Notes under the pieces: generated by a model
What the model saw: only the letters and a program-made list of their open reading frames with translations
What the model was told of the DNA's origin: nothing
Databases searched by the model: none
Source of the DNA: Alphaproteobacteria bacterium
GTDB taxonomy: Bacteria > Pseudomonadota > Alphaproteobacteria > Rickettsiales > JABCZZ01
Assembly (NCBI GenBank): GCA_013289445.1
Contig: JABCZZ010000006.1
Coordinates: forward strand, 1-64,000
Reading direction: 5' to 3'
DNA: 64,000 nt
Made by a program: the position numbers and the translations under genes
Part shown: one piece after another, positions 24,977 through 33,926 of the stretch
How positions within the stretch are numbered: the stretch's first letter is position 1
Layout: each line of letters begins with the position of its first letter

Positions 24977-26112
24977 TGCGCCAGGACGAGCGTATTCATG
25001 TCGTCTTCCACATAATAAAATCCTTTACCGTCCGGCTTCATGACGATGCCGAACAAATCACCATTGCCCGGTGGGGACTGTGCCTGATCGGCATCAATCC
25101 ACTGGGCATAGACCTGTTTACCAGCTATTGGGTCAATTTCAACTAGCTGGCCGTTGATCGCATTGGTTACCAGCAGATGGCCGTTGGGCGCCATACACAT
25201 CGCCAGGGGACGCTGCAGCAGACCGCCTTGGGTGACTTCACGGCCTGTGCCGGCAGTGTTCGTACGTGTGGTGGCATCGTCAATGGCCACGACACGATTG
25301 CCCACACCATCTGACACATACAGAGTCTTGCCATCCAAACCAATCGCCAGGCCTGTCGGACCAATCAAAAACGCATCCTTGTTGGCACGCGAATTGAGGC
25401 CGTTTGCGACCACCGTCTGGCTTTTAAACACCGGCGGCTTACCTTCGGGAATGGATAGATCAAGTCTCAGCACCGTGGCTTTTTTTATGGTCACCGGAAA
25501 ACCACTTTCGGGATCTTTTACTTCCGGGCCAGGGACGTCAAATCCGGCCATGCTGACAAACAGCGTTGCTGTAGAGCCGTGGTCGATGATAGCAACATTG
25601 CCCCAGGGATCATTGATTTTTGGGCCGGCGATCGCATTGACGAACTTGCCGTTCGAATCAAGAACGAGCAAACACCCTGCGCTTTTGGTGCGCGTGGTGC
25701 CATCCGTGCTGGGCGTGGAGCCGACGATAATCCAGCCGGACTTCAGCATGGCCATTGCCGTAGTAAGACCAACACCGCCCGGGCAGCCGGCAATATGCTG
25801 AGGAAGCTTTGCGAGCGTAGAAATATGTCTGGTGGCAGGGTTGTAGTCCATGATGGTGGTGCCGGTTCCCTGCAGATTCGATATGTTATTAAAATTATCG
25901 ATCAGCACATCGTCCTTCTGAATAGGGCCTGCCGATACGGGGGCGATCACCAGCGCGTAAGGATTGAGATCGCCATTGCCTGGAATGGTGGTGGTGAGCG
26001 TCACATGATGATGGATGGTTTCCAGGAAACCTTTCTGTTCGTCGGCGTACGCCGCGCCGGCGATGAAAGTTACAGCCAACATGGCCAGAGTAGTGGTAAT
26101 AAAACGCGACAT
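24973..26112 (-). CDS. Periplasmic beta-propeller-like (NHL/SMP-30-type) protein
   Basis: A 379-residue protein with a clear Sec signal (hydrophobic LAMLAVTFIAGAAYA, then cleavage). The mature part has recurring propeller-like strands: GPTGLAIGLDGKTLYVSDGVGNRVVAID, RPLAMCMAPNGHLLVTN and FGIVMKPDGKGFYYVEDD, as in NHL or SMP-30-like folds. No catalytic site can be assigned. It is coupled to the DyP gene by a four-base overlap and preceded by the porin gene, so a joint role in uptake or oxidation of an iron-related substrate in the periplasm is plausible. Confidence 0.75.
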   Translation of the reverse strand: MSRFITTTLAMLAVTFIAGAAYADEQKGFLETIHHHVTLTTTIPGNGDLNPYALVIAPVSAGPIQKDDVLIDNFNNISNLQGTGTTIMDYNPATRHISTLAKLPQHIAGCPGGVGLTTAMAMLKSGWIIVGSTPSTDGTTRTKSAGCLLVLDSNGKFVNAIAGPKINDPWGNVAIIDHGSTATLFVSMAGFDVPGPEVKDPESGFPVTIKKATVLRLDLSIPEGKPPVFKSQTVVANGLNSRANKDAFLIGPTGLAIGLDGKTLYVSDGVGNRVVAIDDATTRTNTAGTGREVTQGGLLQRPLAMCMAPNGHLLVTNAINGQLVEIDPIAGKQVYAQWIDADQAQSPPGNGDLFGIVMKPDGKGFYYVEDDMNTLVLAQ

Positions 26113-26133
26113 GGCATTGCTCCTCGCTATGAG

Positions 26134-27624
26134 TTAAAACAGGATATTGGTTCTGAGGCCGAGAACGAGTTCGTTTCCGACTTTCAGACCTGTATTGGGG
26201 TCAAGAATTCCGCCGCCGGGATTAAACACATATTGCACGTCCGGCTGCAGTTGCCACCAGGGCGTGATCTGCGCCTGGTAAGTGGCTTCGATAAAAGTTT
26301 CGCTGCCCTGCGTCGGGGTATAGGTACCCGAAGCGGTAAGCGCCTGATCTAAAGAAGCGACGCTAGGACTTACTTTTGCATATCCCAGACCGATGCCGAG
26401 CGTATCATCGTCGCGGCCAAAAATAGGTTCGTGCAGCGTAAAGCCAACGTTCGCACTAAAATCGATAAGGTTACGATCCGTTTGCGGTGTGCCCATGATG
26501 CGCGTAAAGAAGTTAAGGGTGCGGTCATCAATATTAGGCGAATGCCAGAGCATCTGGTCGGCCACAGCATAGATGCTATAGTCGCCGCGGTGCTGAGCGG
26601 CAATGCCGGTAGCGGAAGTGGCAAGTGAAGCGCCGGTATTATCCACCGCCTGATCGGCGAAATTTTCAGAGTCGTACCAAAAGCCCAGTTTATAAGTGCC
26701 TGACAAAGGATGTATGTCCTCAGCGCTTACCATCGAGCCCAGCGCGGGATAGGTGTATTGTACCTCGGCGATAGCCAGTACGCCGCTGTTAAAACGAAAA
26801 TTCGTTCCGGAAGCATTGGCCAGCTGTGAATCGGGATTATTATTGTCGGGACTGGGGCTACCAGTGAATACGCCCGCTAAAAAGGTCAGTGAGTTGGTAG
26901 GTTTAGCGCGTAGGCGCACGCCCGGGGCCGAGAGAGGATAGGCAGGGCCGCCGCCGGGAAGATCGGCGGAAGGTACCATCGGCCAGCCGAACATGGTGTT
27001 GACGAAGTAATTGGCATTCTGGCTGCCGATGAATTCCTGATCAAGACTTTGCTGGCCGATTTTGATGTCCATGCGATCCTGTTCGAGGAATTTCTGCTGA
27101 TACCAGAGCTCCCACAGGCGGGTTTTGTCATCGGATTCAATGCCGCTGGCGGTCTGCAGCGTACCAAGGTTGTTGACGCTTAAGTTGCGGCCATGCATCT
27201 GCAATGCACTGACATTGAATGTACCGCCATACCAGCCGAAAGCGCGTTGCGTATCCATCTGCACAAGCACCTGGGTCAGGCCATCATAATCGAAGCCTTT
27301 ATTGTAGCCGCCCGATGTATTGCCCAGCACTTCACTGGTTTCCTGTATGCCCAGCGTAATGCCGTATTGCCCTAGCCATGGGCGCACGCCCCACATGTCA
27401 CCAAGCATGGAACTGCTTCTTGAGATTCCGTTCACGAATCCGAAAGCTCCGCCCTGTCCACTATTATCCGGACCATTGCTGAAGGCGGGATTGTCTGCAT
27501 CCACTGCCATGGTCATCGGCGGGGGAGCGCCAAAGGCTGACGCTGCTGTCACTAACACAGTGCTGGGCGCAAGAAGGTAAAGAGCGGACGTGAGCAATAT
27601 TTTTTTCATCGGAACAATATCCAT
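26134..27624 (-). CDS. OprB-family outer-membrane porin
   Basis: A 496-residue protein with a Sec signal (MKKILLTSALYLLAPSTVLVTAASAFG) and the OprB pattern: MWGVRPWLGQYGITLGIQETSEVLGN, WELWYQQKF, DIKIGQQSLDQEFIGSQNANYFVN, and a C-terminal strand ending in Phe (LVLGLRTNILF). OprB porins pass sugars or other small solutes. The presence of Fur-like boxes at the promoter and a DyP gene downstream suggests a substrate tied to iron. The true start may be five codons in, at MKKIL (27609). Confidence 0.88.
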   Translation of the reverse strand: MDIVPMKKILLTSALYLLAPSTVLVTAASAFGAPPPMTMAVDADNPAFSNGPDNSGQGGAFGFVNGISRSSSMLGDMWGVRPWLGQYGITLGIQETSEVLGNTSGGYNKGFDYDGLTQVLVQMDTQRAFGWYGGTFNVSALQMHGRNLSVNNLGTLQTASGIESDDKTRLWELWYQQKFLEQDRMDIKIGQQSLDQEFIGSQNANYFVNTMFGWPMVPSADLPGGGPAYPLSAPGVRLRAKPTNSLTFLAGVFTGSPSPDNNNPDSQLANASGTNFRFNSGVLAIAEVQYTYPALGSMVSAEDIHPLSGTYKLGFWYDSENFADQAVDNTGASLATSATGIAAQHRGDYSIYAVADQMLWHSPNIDDRTLNFFTRIMGTPQTDRNLIDFSANVGFTLHEPIFGRDDDTLGIGLGYAKVSPSVASLDQALTASGTYTPTQGSETFIEATYQAQITPWWQLQPDVQYVFNPGGGILDPNTGLKVGNELVLGLRTNILF

Positions 27625-27625
27625 T

Positions 27626-27638
27626 TGCGAATGATTCT
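27626..27638 (-). promoter_or_regulatory. Fur-box-like element, start-proximal
   Basis: TGCGAATGATTCT, the perfect reverse complement of 27695-27707. It lies just before the porin start codon and downstream of the predicted -10. With its partner it frames the promoter, a layout suited to tight repression by a Fur-type protein with bound iron. Confidence 0.6.
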
Positions 27639-27655
27639 TAACAACGTGGTGTCAT

Positions 27656-27684
27656 TCTTTAGGTGACAACAAAACAGATGTCAA
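27656..27684 (-). promoter_or_regulatory. Predicted promoter of the porin / propeller / DyP operon
   Basis: On the minus strand TTGACA (27679-27684) is a perfect -35, and after 17 bases TAAAGA (27656-27661) is a modest -10. It lies exactly between the two Fur-like boxes. Confidence 0.55.
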
Positions 27685-27687
27685 ACT

Positions 27688-27707
27688 AAAAATGAGAATC
27701 ATTCGCA
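27688..27707 (-). promoter_or_regulatory. Fur-box-like element, upstream
   Basis: AATGAGAATCATT matches the core of the classical Fur box in 11 of 12 central bases (ATGATAATCATT) and about 14 of 19 overall. AGAATCATTCGCA within it is repeated inverted at 27626-27638. Confidence 0.65.
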
Positions 27708-27857
27708 TCCGGCGAGCTATGGCAGTTCCGGGTGCAACAAGGCAAAATAAAATAGTCAGGATTTTTTACGGGAAATAATGCGCCGCAAGAGAAGGAATTC
27801 GCAGCTAATCCAAGTCTCTCGTGGCCTTGGGGAAAAGGGCATTTCCTGCCCCCTGGC

Positions 27858-27878
27858 CTCGGCCTGTATATGGCCGAG
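27858..27878 (-). terminator. Hairpin downstream of csbD
   Basis: CTCGGCC (27858-27864) pairs perfectly with GGCCGAG (27872-27878) across a 7-nt loop. It follows the csbD stop on the minus strand, but no T-run comes after it, so termination there is uncertain. Confidence 0.4.
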
Positions 27879-27904
27879 TGCCATTAAAAGATTCATCAAA
27901 AAAA

Positions 27905-28084
27905 TTAATCAAGGGCTTCTTTGATCTTATCTTTTACTTTTCCATAGTTCTTCTGGATATTGCCTGCGGCTTCATCCACTTTTCCGCGGGCTTCGCCTTC
28001 TTTGTCGCCGGTGGCATGGCCTACAGTACTGCGGACTTTACCGCCCACTTCTTTGACTGCACCTGCAATGGTATCTTTACTCAT
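27905..28084 (-). CDS. CsbD-family stress protein
   Basis: A 59-residue protein starting MSKDTIAGAVKEVGGKV and containing GDKEGEARGKVDEAAGNIQ and KVKDKIKEA, the CsbD signature. It is small, charged and probably helical or disordered. CsbD genes are induced by general stress in Bacillus and many Proteobacteria, but the molecular role is unknown. An excellent ribosome site (AGGAGG) lies nine bases before the ATG. The gene is monocistronic and divergent from the next gene. Confidence 0.88.
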   Translation of the reverse strand: MSKDTIAGAVKEVGGKVRSTVGHATGDKEGEARGKVDEAAGNIQKNYGKVKDKIKEALD

Positions 28085-28374
28085 AACACAATCCTCCTGA
28101 TGTTGAAGTTACACATCCAGCATGCACAGGATGCGATAAGAGTCCCATTGTTGAAGGTGGGTTTGTTATAAAGAAGAGGTATGGCTATGGGCATATATGT
28201 GGCCGATTGCGCGTCTGACCGGCCCTGGGGAGTGACAACAGCTTAAAATAACAAGCGAATACCATTTAATATATTGATATTGTTATATAAATAATCAGGT
28301 GAAATTAGTAAATCCTTAATATTCATGCGTTAGCATGGTGAAGTATCATTCATATCGCCATTGTCGGAGCATAT

Positions 28375-29178
28375 ATGCCTGAAGAGTCCAAGGGATTACC
28401 GAGTTCTAGAAAAGAAATACTCAGTGTTGTTGAAGAGCGTCAACATATGCTCGAAAAATACGTTGCCGCTTCGCATGGCTTTATGAACCTGCTGGAAGAA
28501 AGTGCGATGAGCAATATCATGTATAATATTGTCCGCAATAGTACCGGTGACGATGAAATCCGCGGCGGAACAGCGATGGTCAAAGGGCTTGAGGCCATCG
28601 GCATGGGTCATAGGGAAGCGCTTACGGCCGTTGCGGCGGCATATAGCGAACATCTCGAAGGCAGAAACTGGAAAAAATCCATCGAGAAAACAGTGCGCAA
28701 ATTGTTGCATAACGATCCGGGTGAACCGCTGCCAGGCCAGCCTGATTTGCCGATTACGGCCGAAATAGATCATCTCGGTGCGATAAAAGGCCAGATTCTT
28801 ATGCTGGATCATAAATATCCCCAGTATCATGCCCAATGGGGGGATATAAGACTTGCTCTGGAAGATATACGAGCGCACACCACGGACTGGGAAGCCCAAA
28901 AGAGCAGAGAAGGGCCGAGCAGAAACCTGATTGCCAAGGGTTTTGAAACGAAACTTCAACCCGTTCTTACCAAGCTGATTGCCGATCTGAGTAAGGATAC
29001 GCCGCCAGATGGCACCGCTGAACCGGTCGCAAAAACAGGCGAACCAGCACCCACTAGCAACAGACAAAAAAATGCAGGATTACTCAGAGTCCTGGAGAGT
29101 ATCGACGTGGTCGCCAAAAGCACCGGCATGTATGACGCCATCAAAAGCGTCCATGGCCCGGGCATGATATATGGCTAG
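28375..29178 (+). CDS. Orphan soluble helical protein
   Basis: A 267-residue protein, not recognised. It is polar and predicted largely helical, with no signal or membrane segment. A Pro/Gly-rich segment (DPGEPLPGQPDLP) divides it near residue 120, and a disordered acidic/Pro stretch lies near 210-235. GGAG five bases before the ATG supports the start. It is followed by an AT-rich gap and the GT39-like gene. No function is proposed. Confidence 0.6.
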   Translation: MPEESKGLPSSRKEILSVVEERQHMLEKYVAASHGFMNLLEESAMSNIMYNIVRNSTGDDEIRGGTAMVKGLEAIGMGHREALTAVAAAYSEHLEGRNWKKSIEKTVRKLLHNDPGEPLPGQPDLPITAEIDHLGAIKGQILMLDHKYPQYHAQWGDIRLALEDIRAHTTDWEAQKSREGPSRNLIAKGFETKLQPVLTKLIADLSKDTPPDGTAEPVAKTGEPAPTSNRQKNAGLLRVLESIDVVAKSTGMYDAIKSVHGPGMIYG

Positions 29179-29344
29179 ATACTAGACATAATGGATCAGA
29201 CCACAATTTAACGGCTGCTCTCACGTAAGATATAACTTTATCCACTATATCATATGTAGAAAATTGCGCCTTAATTTGTCGCATTTAGAATTCTTTTACA
29301 CTAAGCTTAAACAAGTTACTCATCATATGATCGAGCGATAGATA

Positions 29345-31078
29345 ATGCCCACTGAAAAAGTCATTTATGACAAATATACGCAAGATTTACTATCAACACG
29401 CTTCATCGTTCTATGGATTGCAACGCTAGTAGTTATTTTTGCTTACATCAGCGTCCATGGCATGGGGCATTATTATTATAATCCGGATGAATTGTCGGAT
29501 ATTGCCATCGCCAAAGGCACGACATTAAAAGAAGTTTTACAATTCTCGCTTTATGAGGCACATCCGCCACTAGGTCAGATTTTACGTCACTACTGGATGA
29601 TGATTTCGGATAACATCTGGTTCGTGCGTAGTTTTTCGCTGATATTCGCAGTCGCACTTGTTCCGCTATATTATAAACTTGGTACATTTTTAAACGGCCA
29701 ATTAACAGGCCTATGCTGCTCTGCGTTAATTGCGTTTAGTCATGGCTGCATTACGCAGGATTTTTTAGTAAGAAATTACACTCTTTTTCTTTTTCTTCTT
29801 TCCTTAAGTTTTTATTTTTATCTTCAATGGCACAAACAGCATACCTCTCGTCTATTGCTGAGCTACAGCTGTTTTGCTGCGCTTGCTGTTCTTACACATT
29901 TTTCCGGCATTTTTGCCATTTGTTCGATTGCTTCATACGAAATGGGCAGTCTGTATCTGCACAAAGAGGGCAATTCTGATAAAATTCGTTGGTTGTTGGC
30001 AAATAGTATAATTGCCATAATAATGTGCACGAGTTATTATTTCTGGCGAGATGCCAACGCGGCTTTGAATGTTTTTTCTTCGTTCAGTCATAGCTTGTTA
30101 CCCAACACTTACTTACTGGTGGCAACAGCGCTTTACCCATTATTTGTGTCCTATTACATTCTGCCTTCTCATGGAGCGGCGGTATTAATAATTCCCATGT
30201 TGGTACTGACAATATTTCGCAAGGGCGTGCATCCTTTTTTCTTTTTAGTGTGTATTGCGATAGGGCTTGGGATGGGTTTGGTATTTACTGGAAAGTACCC
30301 TTTTCTTACATCAAGGCATAGTTTATGGGTGCTTCCATTTATAGTGACGACCGCAGGATGGACTGTTGCTGATTTTTTGCAATGGTGTGCTGATCAATGC
30401 AGTAAGGAATTTAAGTTTTCTCGGCTAAAAATTATGGCAATAACGGTTCTGATAGGTGGATGTGCTTGTTATAGCCCTGCAGAGCGTTTTGCTGAGACAG
30501 GTGATCTTGGGTATTACCTAGATCAGGGCGAATACTGGAAAGAATACAACCACCAAGTATCCAAAGAAGAACTGTTAAAGATTAGAAATTACCTCAGCAC
30601 ACTAGACACTACGCATATTATACTCACAGGCGGAAAGTTATTTCCGTTAGTGCCTCCCGATAAAAATCTTTATAACTATTACGGCGAGTATACTGCCAAT
30701 ACATTAGGTAGTGTAGGCGTGATCCCTTATTATCACACGCGTATATTGTTCTCTACCTCATATTATCCGCTGCAGCTTACAAAAATGCTTCAGAAAACTG
30801 GTGATGCAAATACATTGGTTTTTATGGAGATGTCATGGGCCCCTACCTTTGACGTTAGTGAATTAATTCTCTGTCCCACGCTCGATAAAAAAATTATTAC
30901 GTTCCCTCCTCAGGCGAAAAATCATGTGATTACTCGCGAAGAACTTAAAAATACTCCTGTCGTATTACTGGAAATATCAAAGCAGAAATTTTTTGAGCAA
31001 GCAGTATCTCCCACTGGCAAAGCGCACAAATGTTACCGTGGCAGTGTAGAATGGAATGAAGGCGCGTCTCAGCCGTAG
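29345..31078 (+). CDS. GT39/PMT-like membrane glycosyltransferase
   Basis: A 577-residue polytopic protein. After a first helix (~20-38) comes YYYNPDELSD with the acidic pair Asp48-Glu49 expected of the catalytic loop in GT-C enzymes of the ArnT/PMT type; EAHPPLGQILRHYW follows, also typical. About ten to twelve membrane helices precede a C-terminal, probably periplasmic domain from ~375. Such enzymes move a sugar from a polyprenyl carrier to protein or lipid. The gene is visibly more AT-rich than its neighbours, which suggests lateral transfer. Its end overlaps greB by 10 bases, convergent. Confidence 0.75.
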   Translation: MPTEKVIYDKYTQDLLSTRFIVLWIATLVVIFAYISVHGMGHYYYNPDELSDIAIAKGTTLKEVLQFSLYEAHPPLGQILRHYWMMISDNIWFVRSFSLIFAVALVPLYYKLGTFLNGQLTGLCCSALIAFSHGCITQDFLVRNYTLFLFLLSLSFYFYLQWHKQHTSRLLLSYSCFAALAVLTHFSGIFAICSIASYEMGSLYLHKEGNSDKIRWLLANSIIAIIMCTSYYFWRDANAALNVFSSFSHSLLPNTYLLVATALYPLFVSYYILPSHGAAVLIIPMLVLTIFRKGVHPFFFLVCIAIGLGMGLVFTGKYPFLTSRHSLWVLPFIVTTAGWTVADFLQWCADQCSKEFKFSRLKIMAITVLIGGCACYSPAERFAETGDLGYYLDQGEYWKEYNHQVSKEELLKIRNYLSTLDTTHIILTGGKLFPLVPPDKNLYNYYGEYTANTLGSVGVIPYYHTRILFSTSYYPLQLTKMLQKTGDANTLVFMEMSWAPTFDVSELILCPTLDKKIITFPPQAKNHVITREELKNTPVVLLEISKQKFFEQAVSPTGKAHKCYRGSVEWNEGASQP

Positions 31079-31614
31079 CGGATCGACACCACTTCGATAG
31101 TTTCGGGGCCCGCCGGTGTGCGCAACTCCACCGTGTCGCCGACGCGGGCTTTCATCAGGGCCTTTGCTACCGGTGAGATCCAGCTGATTTTGCCTTGTGT
31201 CAGATCAGCTTCGTCGATGCCGACGAGACGGACGGTATGTTTTTTACCGTCTTCGCTCCTATAGGTGACGGTGGCACCAAAGAACACCTGAGTCAGGTTT
31301 TTTTGCTGCTCAGGATTGACCACTACTGCGGTCTCTAAGCGTTTGCTGAGATAGCGCGCGCGCTTATCGATTTCGCGCAGGCGTTTTTTGCCGTAGATAT
31401 AATCGCCGTTCTCCGAACGATCGCCATTACTTGCTGCCCAGGCGACCGTCTCGACAATCTTTGGTCGTTCCTCGCGCATCAGACGGCGCAATTCTTCCTG
31501 CAATGAGGCTGCCCCGGCCGGGGTCATATAGTTCTTATGACTGGCGGGCAGGATATCCGGTTCATCGGGTTCTTCCCCGTCCCCGTCGGATTCCTTGGTA
31601 AAAGCTTTGCTCAT
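31069..31614 (-). CDS. greB: Transcription elongation factor GreB
   Basis: A 181-residue Gre factor that stimulates RNA cleavage in backtracked RNA polymerase. An acidic N-terminal extension (DGDGEEPDEPD) is followed by YMTPAGAASLQEELRRL, the tip SNGDRSENGDYIYGKKRLREID with the acidic residues that act in the secondary channel, and the C-terminal domain with ISWISPVAKALMKARVGDTVEL. The Arg-Ser-Glu-Asn-Gly-Asp-Tyr-Ile-Tyr-Gly pattern is of GreB type. It is the last gene of a minus-strand group with parA and ogt. Confidence 0.92.
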   Translation of the reverse strand: MSKAFTKESDGDGEEPDEPDILPASHKNYMTPAGAASLQEELRRLMREERPKIVETVAWAASNGDRSENGDYIYGKKRLREIDKRARYLSKRLETAVVVNPEQQKNLTQVFFGATVTYRSEDGKKHTVRLVGIDEADLTQGKISWISPVAKALMKARVGDTVELRTPAGPETIEVVSIRYG

Positions 31615-31647
31615 GCGCTCTGCTTGTGGTTAGCCGGACAGGCTTCG

Positions 31648-32208
31648 CTATAAAACAGCGTTGCTGGTCGAAGAAAACACCGGCGTGGTTTGTCCGGGCA
31701 TAAATACCGGGGCATGAGTTTTTTCAAGATCGAGCAGCCAGCGTTTGGCCTCTTTACCCCAGCTAAAACCGGTGATATCGCCGTTTTTATGAATGACGCG
31801 ATGACAGGGCACGATGAGCGGTACCGGATTATCAGCACAGGCATTGGCTACCGCACGCACCGCACTGCTGTCGCCGATGGCTCCGGCAACGGCGCTATAG
31901 CTGATGGTATGGCCATAGGGAATCTGGCGCAGCACACTCCACACCTTGCGTTGAAACTCTGTGCCATCCAGCTGAATGGCGACATCAATGCGGGGATTTT
32001 CTCCATGCAGGTAAGCCGCGATAGCCTGACACGCTTCCTTAACGTATTCGTTCTTGGCAATCGAGCTGGCATTGTCATGCTGCCAGAGAAATTCGGCACC
32101 AAGCTGCGTTTTGTCAGTCCCCAGCAGAATGTTGGTTACGGCGAACGGCGTGCCCGCAACCAGCAGTTCTCCGAGCGGGCATGAGAAAATCTGATAGCCA
32201 ATCTGCAT
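31648..32208 (-). CDS. Second methylated-DNA--protein-cysteine methyltransferase
   Basis: A 186-residue Ogt-like protein with acceptor Cys135 in VPCHRVIH, the FQRKVW segment and SYSAVAGAIGDSSAVRAVANA before it. It resembles the C-terminal domain of Ada more than the first copy, but lacks an Ada regulatory domain. The C-terminal ~20 residues are an unusual Pro/Thr/Ser tail. The gene lies 21 bases after parA and 33 before greB. Confidence 0.9.
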   Translation of the reverse strand: MQIGYQIFSCPLGELLVAGTPFAVTNILLGTDKTQLGAEFLWQHDNASSIAKNEYVKEACQAIAAYLHGENPRIDVAIQLDGTEFQRKVWSVLRQIPYGHTISYSAVAGAIGDSSAVRAVANACADNPVPLIVPCHRVIHKNGDITGFSWGKEAKRWLLDLEKTHAPVFMPGQTTPVFSSTSNAVL

Positions 32209-32229
32209 GCTGTCCTCCTTGCCTTTAGC

Positions 32230-32898
32230 TCAAGCAATCTTTTTGTCTTCGCTGTCTTCTTCTTTATCCATAGCGCGAAGCGCACGGTTGATCTCTTCCG
32301 CGAATGCCTTGATTTCAAGTGCTGCCGGGCTCGAAGGCGCCACTTCCGTGGCACAGCGCCCTTCCATCAATGATGAGGCGAACAATACACGATTGCCAAG
32401 AGTGCTTTTGGCCAGATCCGGTAGTTCTTTGGAAATCGTTTCGGCAAGCCGTGAGCTGGAATTGACGCGGTTGAGCACTACGCGCACCGGTATTTTTTCG
32501 GCTTTGGCAAGATCAAGTGTAGCTTTGGTGGCCCACAGATCGGTAGGGCTGGGCTGCACCGGCACGATGATATAGTCAGCGCTGCGGATTGCCGTGCGCG
32601 CTTCGGTTTCCGTATGCGGCGGACTGTCGATAATAATGATGTCATGATTGCGACGCAGACGGGCCACTTCGCTGCCCACGCGCCAGCCGGAAAGTGCGGC
32701 AAATGTGAGGCCGGTATAGCCTTCGCCGAAACGTTCTTCGCGCAATTTGTGCCACTGGGTGAGGCTGCCCTGGGGATCGATGTCGACAATCGCCACGCGC
32801 TTGCCGCGCTGGCTGAGTGCCACGGCAAGATGTGCCGCCACAGTGGTTTTTCCTGCTCCACCTTTCTGCTGGGCTATGGTAATGACCTTTTCTGACAT
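32230..32898 (-). CDS. ParA/MinD-family partition ATPase
   Basis: A 222-residue deviant Walker ATPase: KGGAGKTT (Lys12 signature, Lys17), then VDIDPQGSLTQW and IIIDSPPHTE. This short form without an N-terminal DNA-binding domain resembles ParA-like proteins that place chromosomes, plasmids or protein clusters. No parB follows; instead ogt and greB are downstream, so this is not the main chromosomal parAB. A stand-alone ParA may position another cargo such as a polar cluster. It is divergent from tsaC with a 65-base intergenic space. Confidence 0.85.
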   Translation of the reverse strand: MSEKVITIAQQKGGAGKTTVAAHLAVALSQRGKRVAIVDIDPQGSLTQWHKLREERFGEGYTGLTFAALSGWRVGSEVARLRRNHDIIIIDSPPHTETEARTAIRSADYIIVPVQPSPTDLWATKATLDLAKAEKIPVRVVLNRVNSSSRLAETISKELPDLAKSTLGNRVLFASSLMEGRCATEVAPSSPAALEIKAFAEEINRALRAMDKEEDSEDKKIA

Positions 32899-32963
32899 AA
32901 TTGCCTCCCTGTTTTTAGGTCTAAAACACTATATATTGTTAGTACTGTTACTCCTCCTACTAG

Positions 32964-33923
32964 ATGCTGTCAATGCAGATACGTTCGATGAATAAAAATG
33001 CGCTTCACGCTGCTGCCGATCTGCTGCGTGCAGGCAAGCTTGTGGCCTTTGCTACCGAGACAGTATACGGCCTTGGCGGCGACGCTACGAACGACATTGC
33101 GGTCGCGGAAATTTTTGCGCTCAAGGGTAGGCCGCAGTTTAATCCGCTGATAATCCATGTTGCGGATGTGGCTATGGCGCAGACGATTGTAAAATGGAAT
33201 GAAGCAGCGCAAATACTGGCAACGACGTTTTGGCCTGGCCCGCTTACACTTGTGCTGCCGCGCAGCGCCAGTTGCAAAATTTCCTTGTTAGCAGGTGCGG
33301 GCGCAGACACGCTGGGCGTACGTATGCCTGCGCATGAAATGGCGCGCACACTTATCCAAACTGCCGGCATTCCCGTAGCCGCACCGAGTGCAAACCGCTC
33401 TGGACGTGTGAGCCCGACTACCGCCGCACATGTTGCACAAGAATTTGGCAGTGCATTGGAATTGATTCTTGATGGCGGTGCCTGCAAAGTCGGCATTGAA
33501 TCAACCGTTCTTGATCTTAGCGGCAAGACACCGGCGCTGCTGCGCCCCGGTGCAATCACGCGTGCGCATATTGAAGCGGTGCTCAACCAAAAAATAACGG
33601 TTGCAGGCGAGCAGGACGGCGTGCTCAAGTCGCCCGGCATGCTAAAGAGCCATTATGCGCCGTCGCTACCCGTGCGGCTACAAGCAACAAACGTACAGGC
33701 TAATGAGGCGCTACTGGCGTTTGGCGACAATGTGCCTGCGGGTGCCAGGAAAACGCTAAACTTAAGTTCCACAGGGGATCTTAAAGAAGCGGCAGCAAAT
33801 CTTTTTGCCATGTTGCGTGCACTTGATATTACGGAATATGCAGCCATCGCAGTGGTGCCTATTCCCCAGAAAGATTTGGGCGTTGCTATCAATGATCGTC
33901 TCAAGCGTGCGGCTGCGAGGTAA
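32964..33923 (+). CDS. tsaC: L-threonylcarbamoyladenylate synthase
   Basis: A 319-residue TsaC/Sua5 protein that makes threonylcarbamoyl-AMP for the t6A37 modification of tRNAs decoding ANN codons. The YrdC domain shows FATETVYGLGGDA, ALKGRPQFNPLIIHV, WPGPLTLVL, GVRMPAH and PSANRSGRVSPT; a C-terminal Sua5 domain begins near residue 215 (SPGMLKSHYAP). The length is normal for the long form. No Shine-Dalgarno sequence is clear, and in-frame ATGs at 32973 and 32988 are alternatives. Confidence 0.93.
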   Translation: MLSMQIRSMNKNALHAAADLLRAGKLVAFATETVYGLGGDATNDIAVAEIFALKGRPQFNPLIIHVADVAMAQTIVKWNEAAQILATTFWPGPLTLVLPRSASCKISLLAGAGADTLGVRMPAHEMARTLIQTAGIPVAAPSANRSGRVSPTTAAHVAQEFGSALELILDGGACKVGIESTVLDLSGKTPALLRPGAITRAHIEAVLNQKITVAGEQDGVLKSPGMLKSHYAPSLPVRLQATNVQANEALLAFGDNVPAGARKTLNLSSTGDLKEAAANLFAMLRALDITEYAAIAVVPIPQKDLGVAINDRLKRAAAR

Positions 33924-33926
33924 AAT

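Noticed and set aside
23660..27624. Complete EfeUOB iron-uptake operon
   Set aside because: Only the DyP component is recognisable; the other two genes encode a porin and a propeller-like protein, not EfeU or EfeO.
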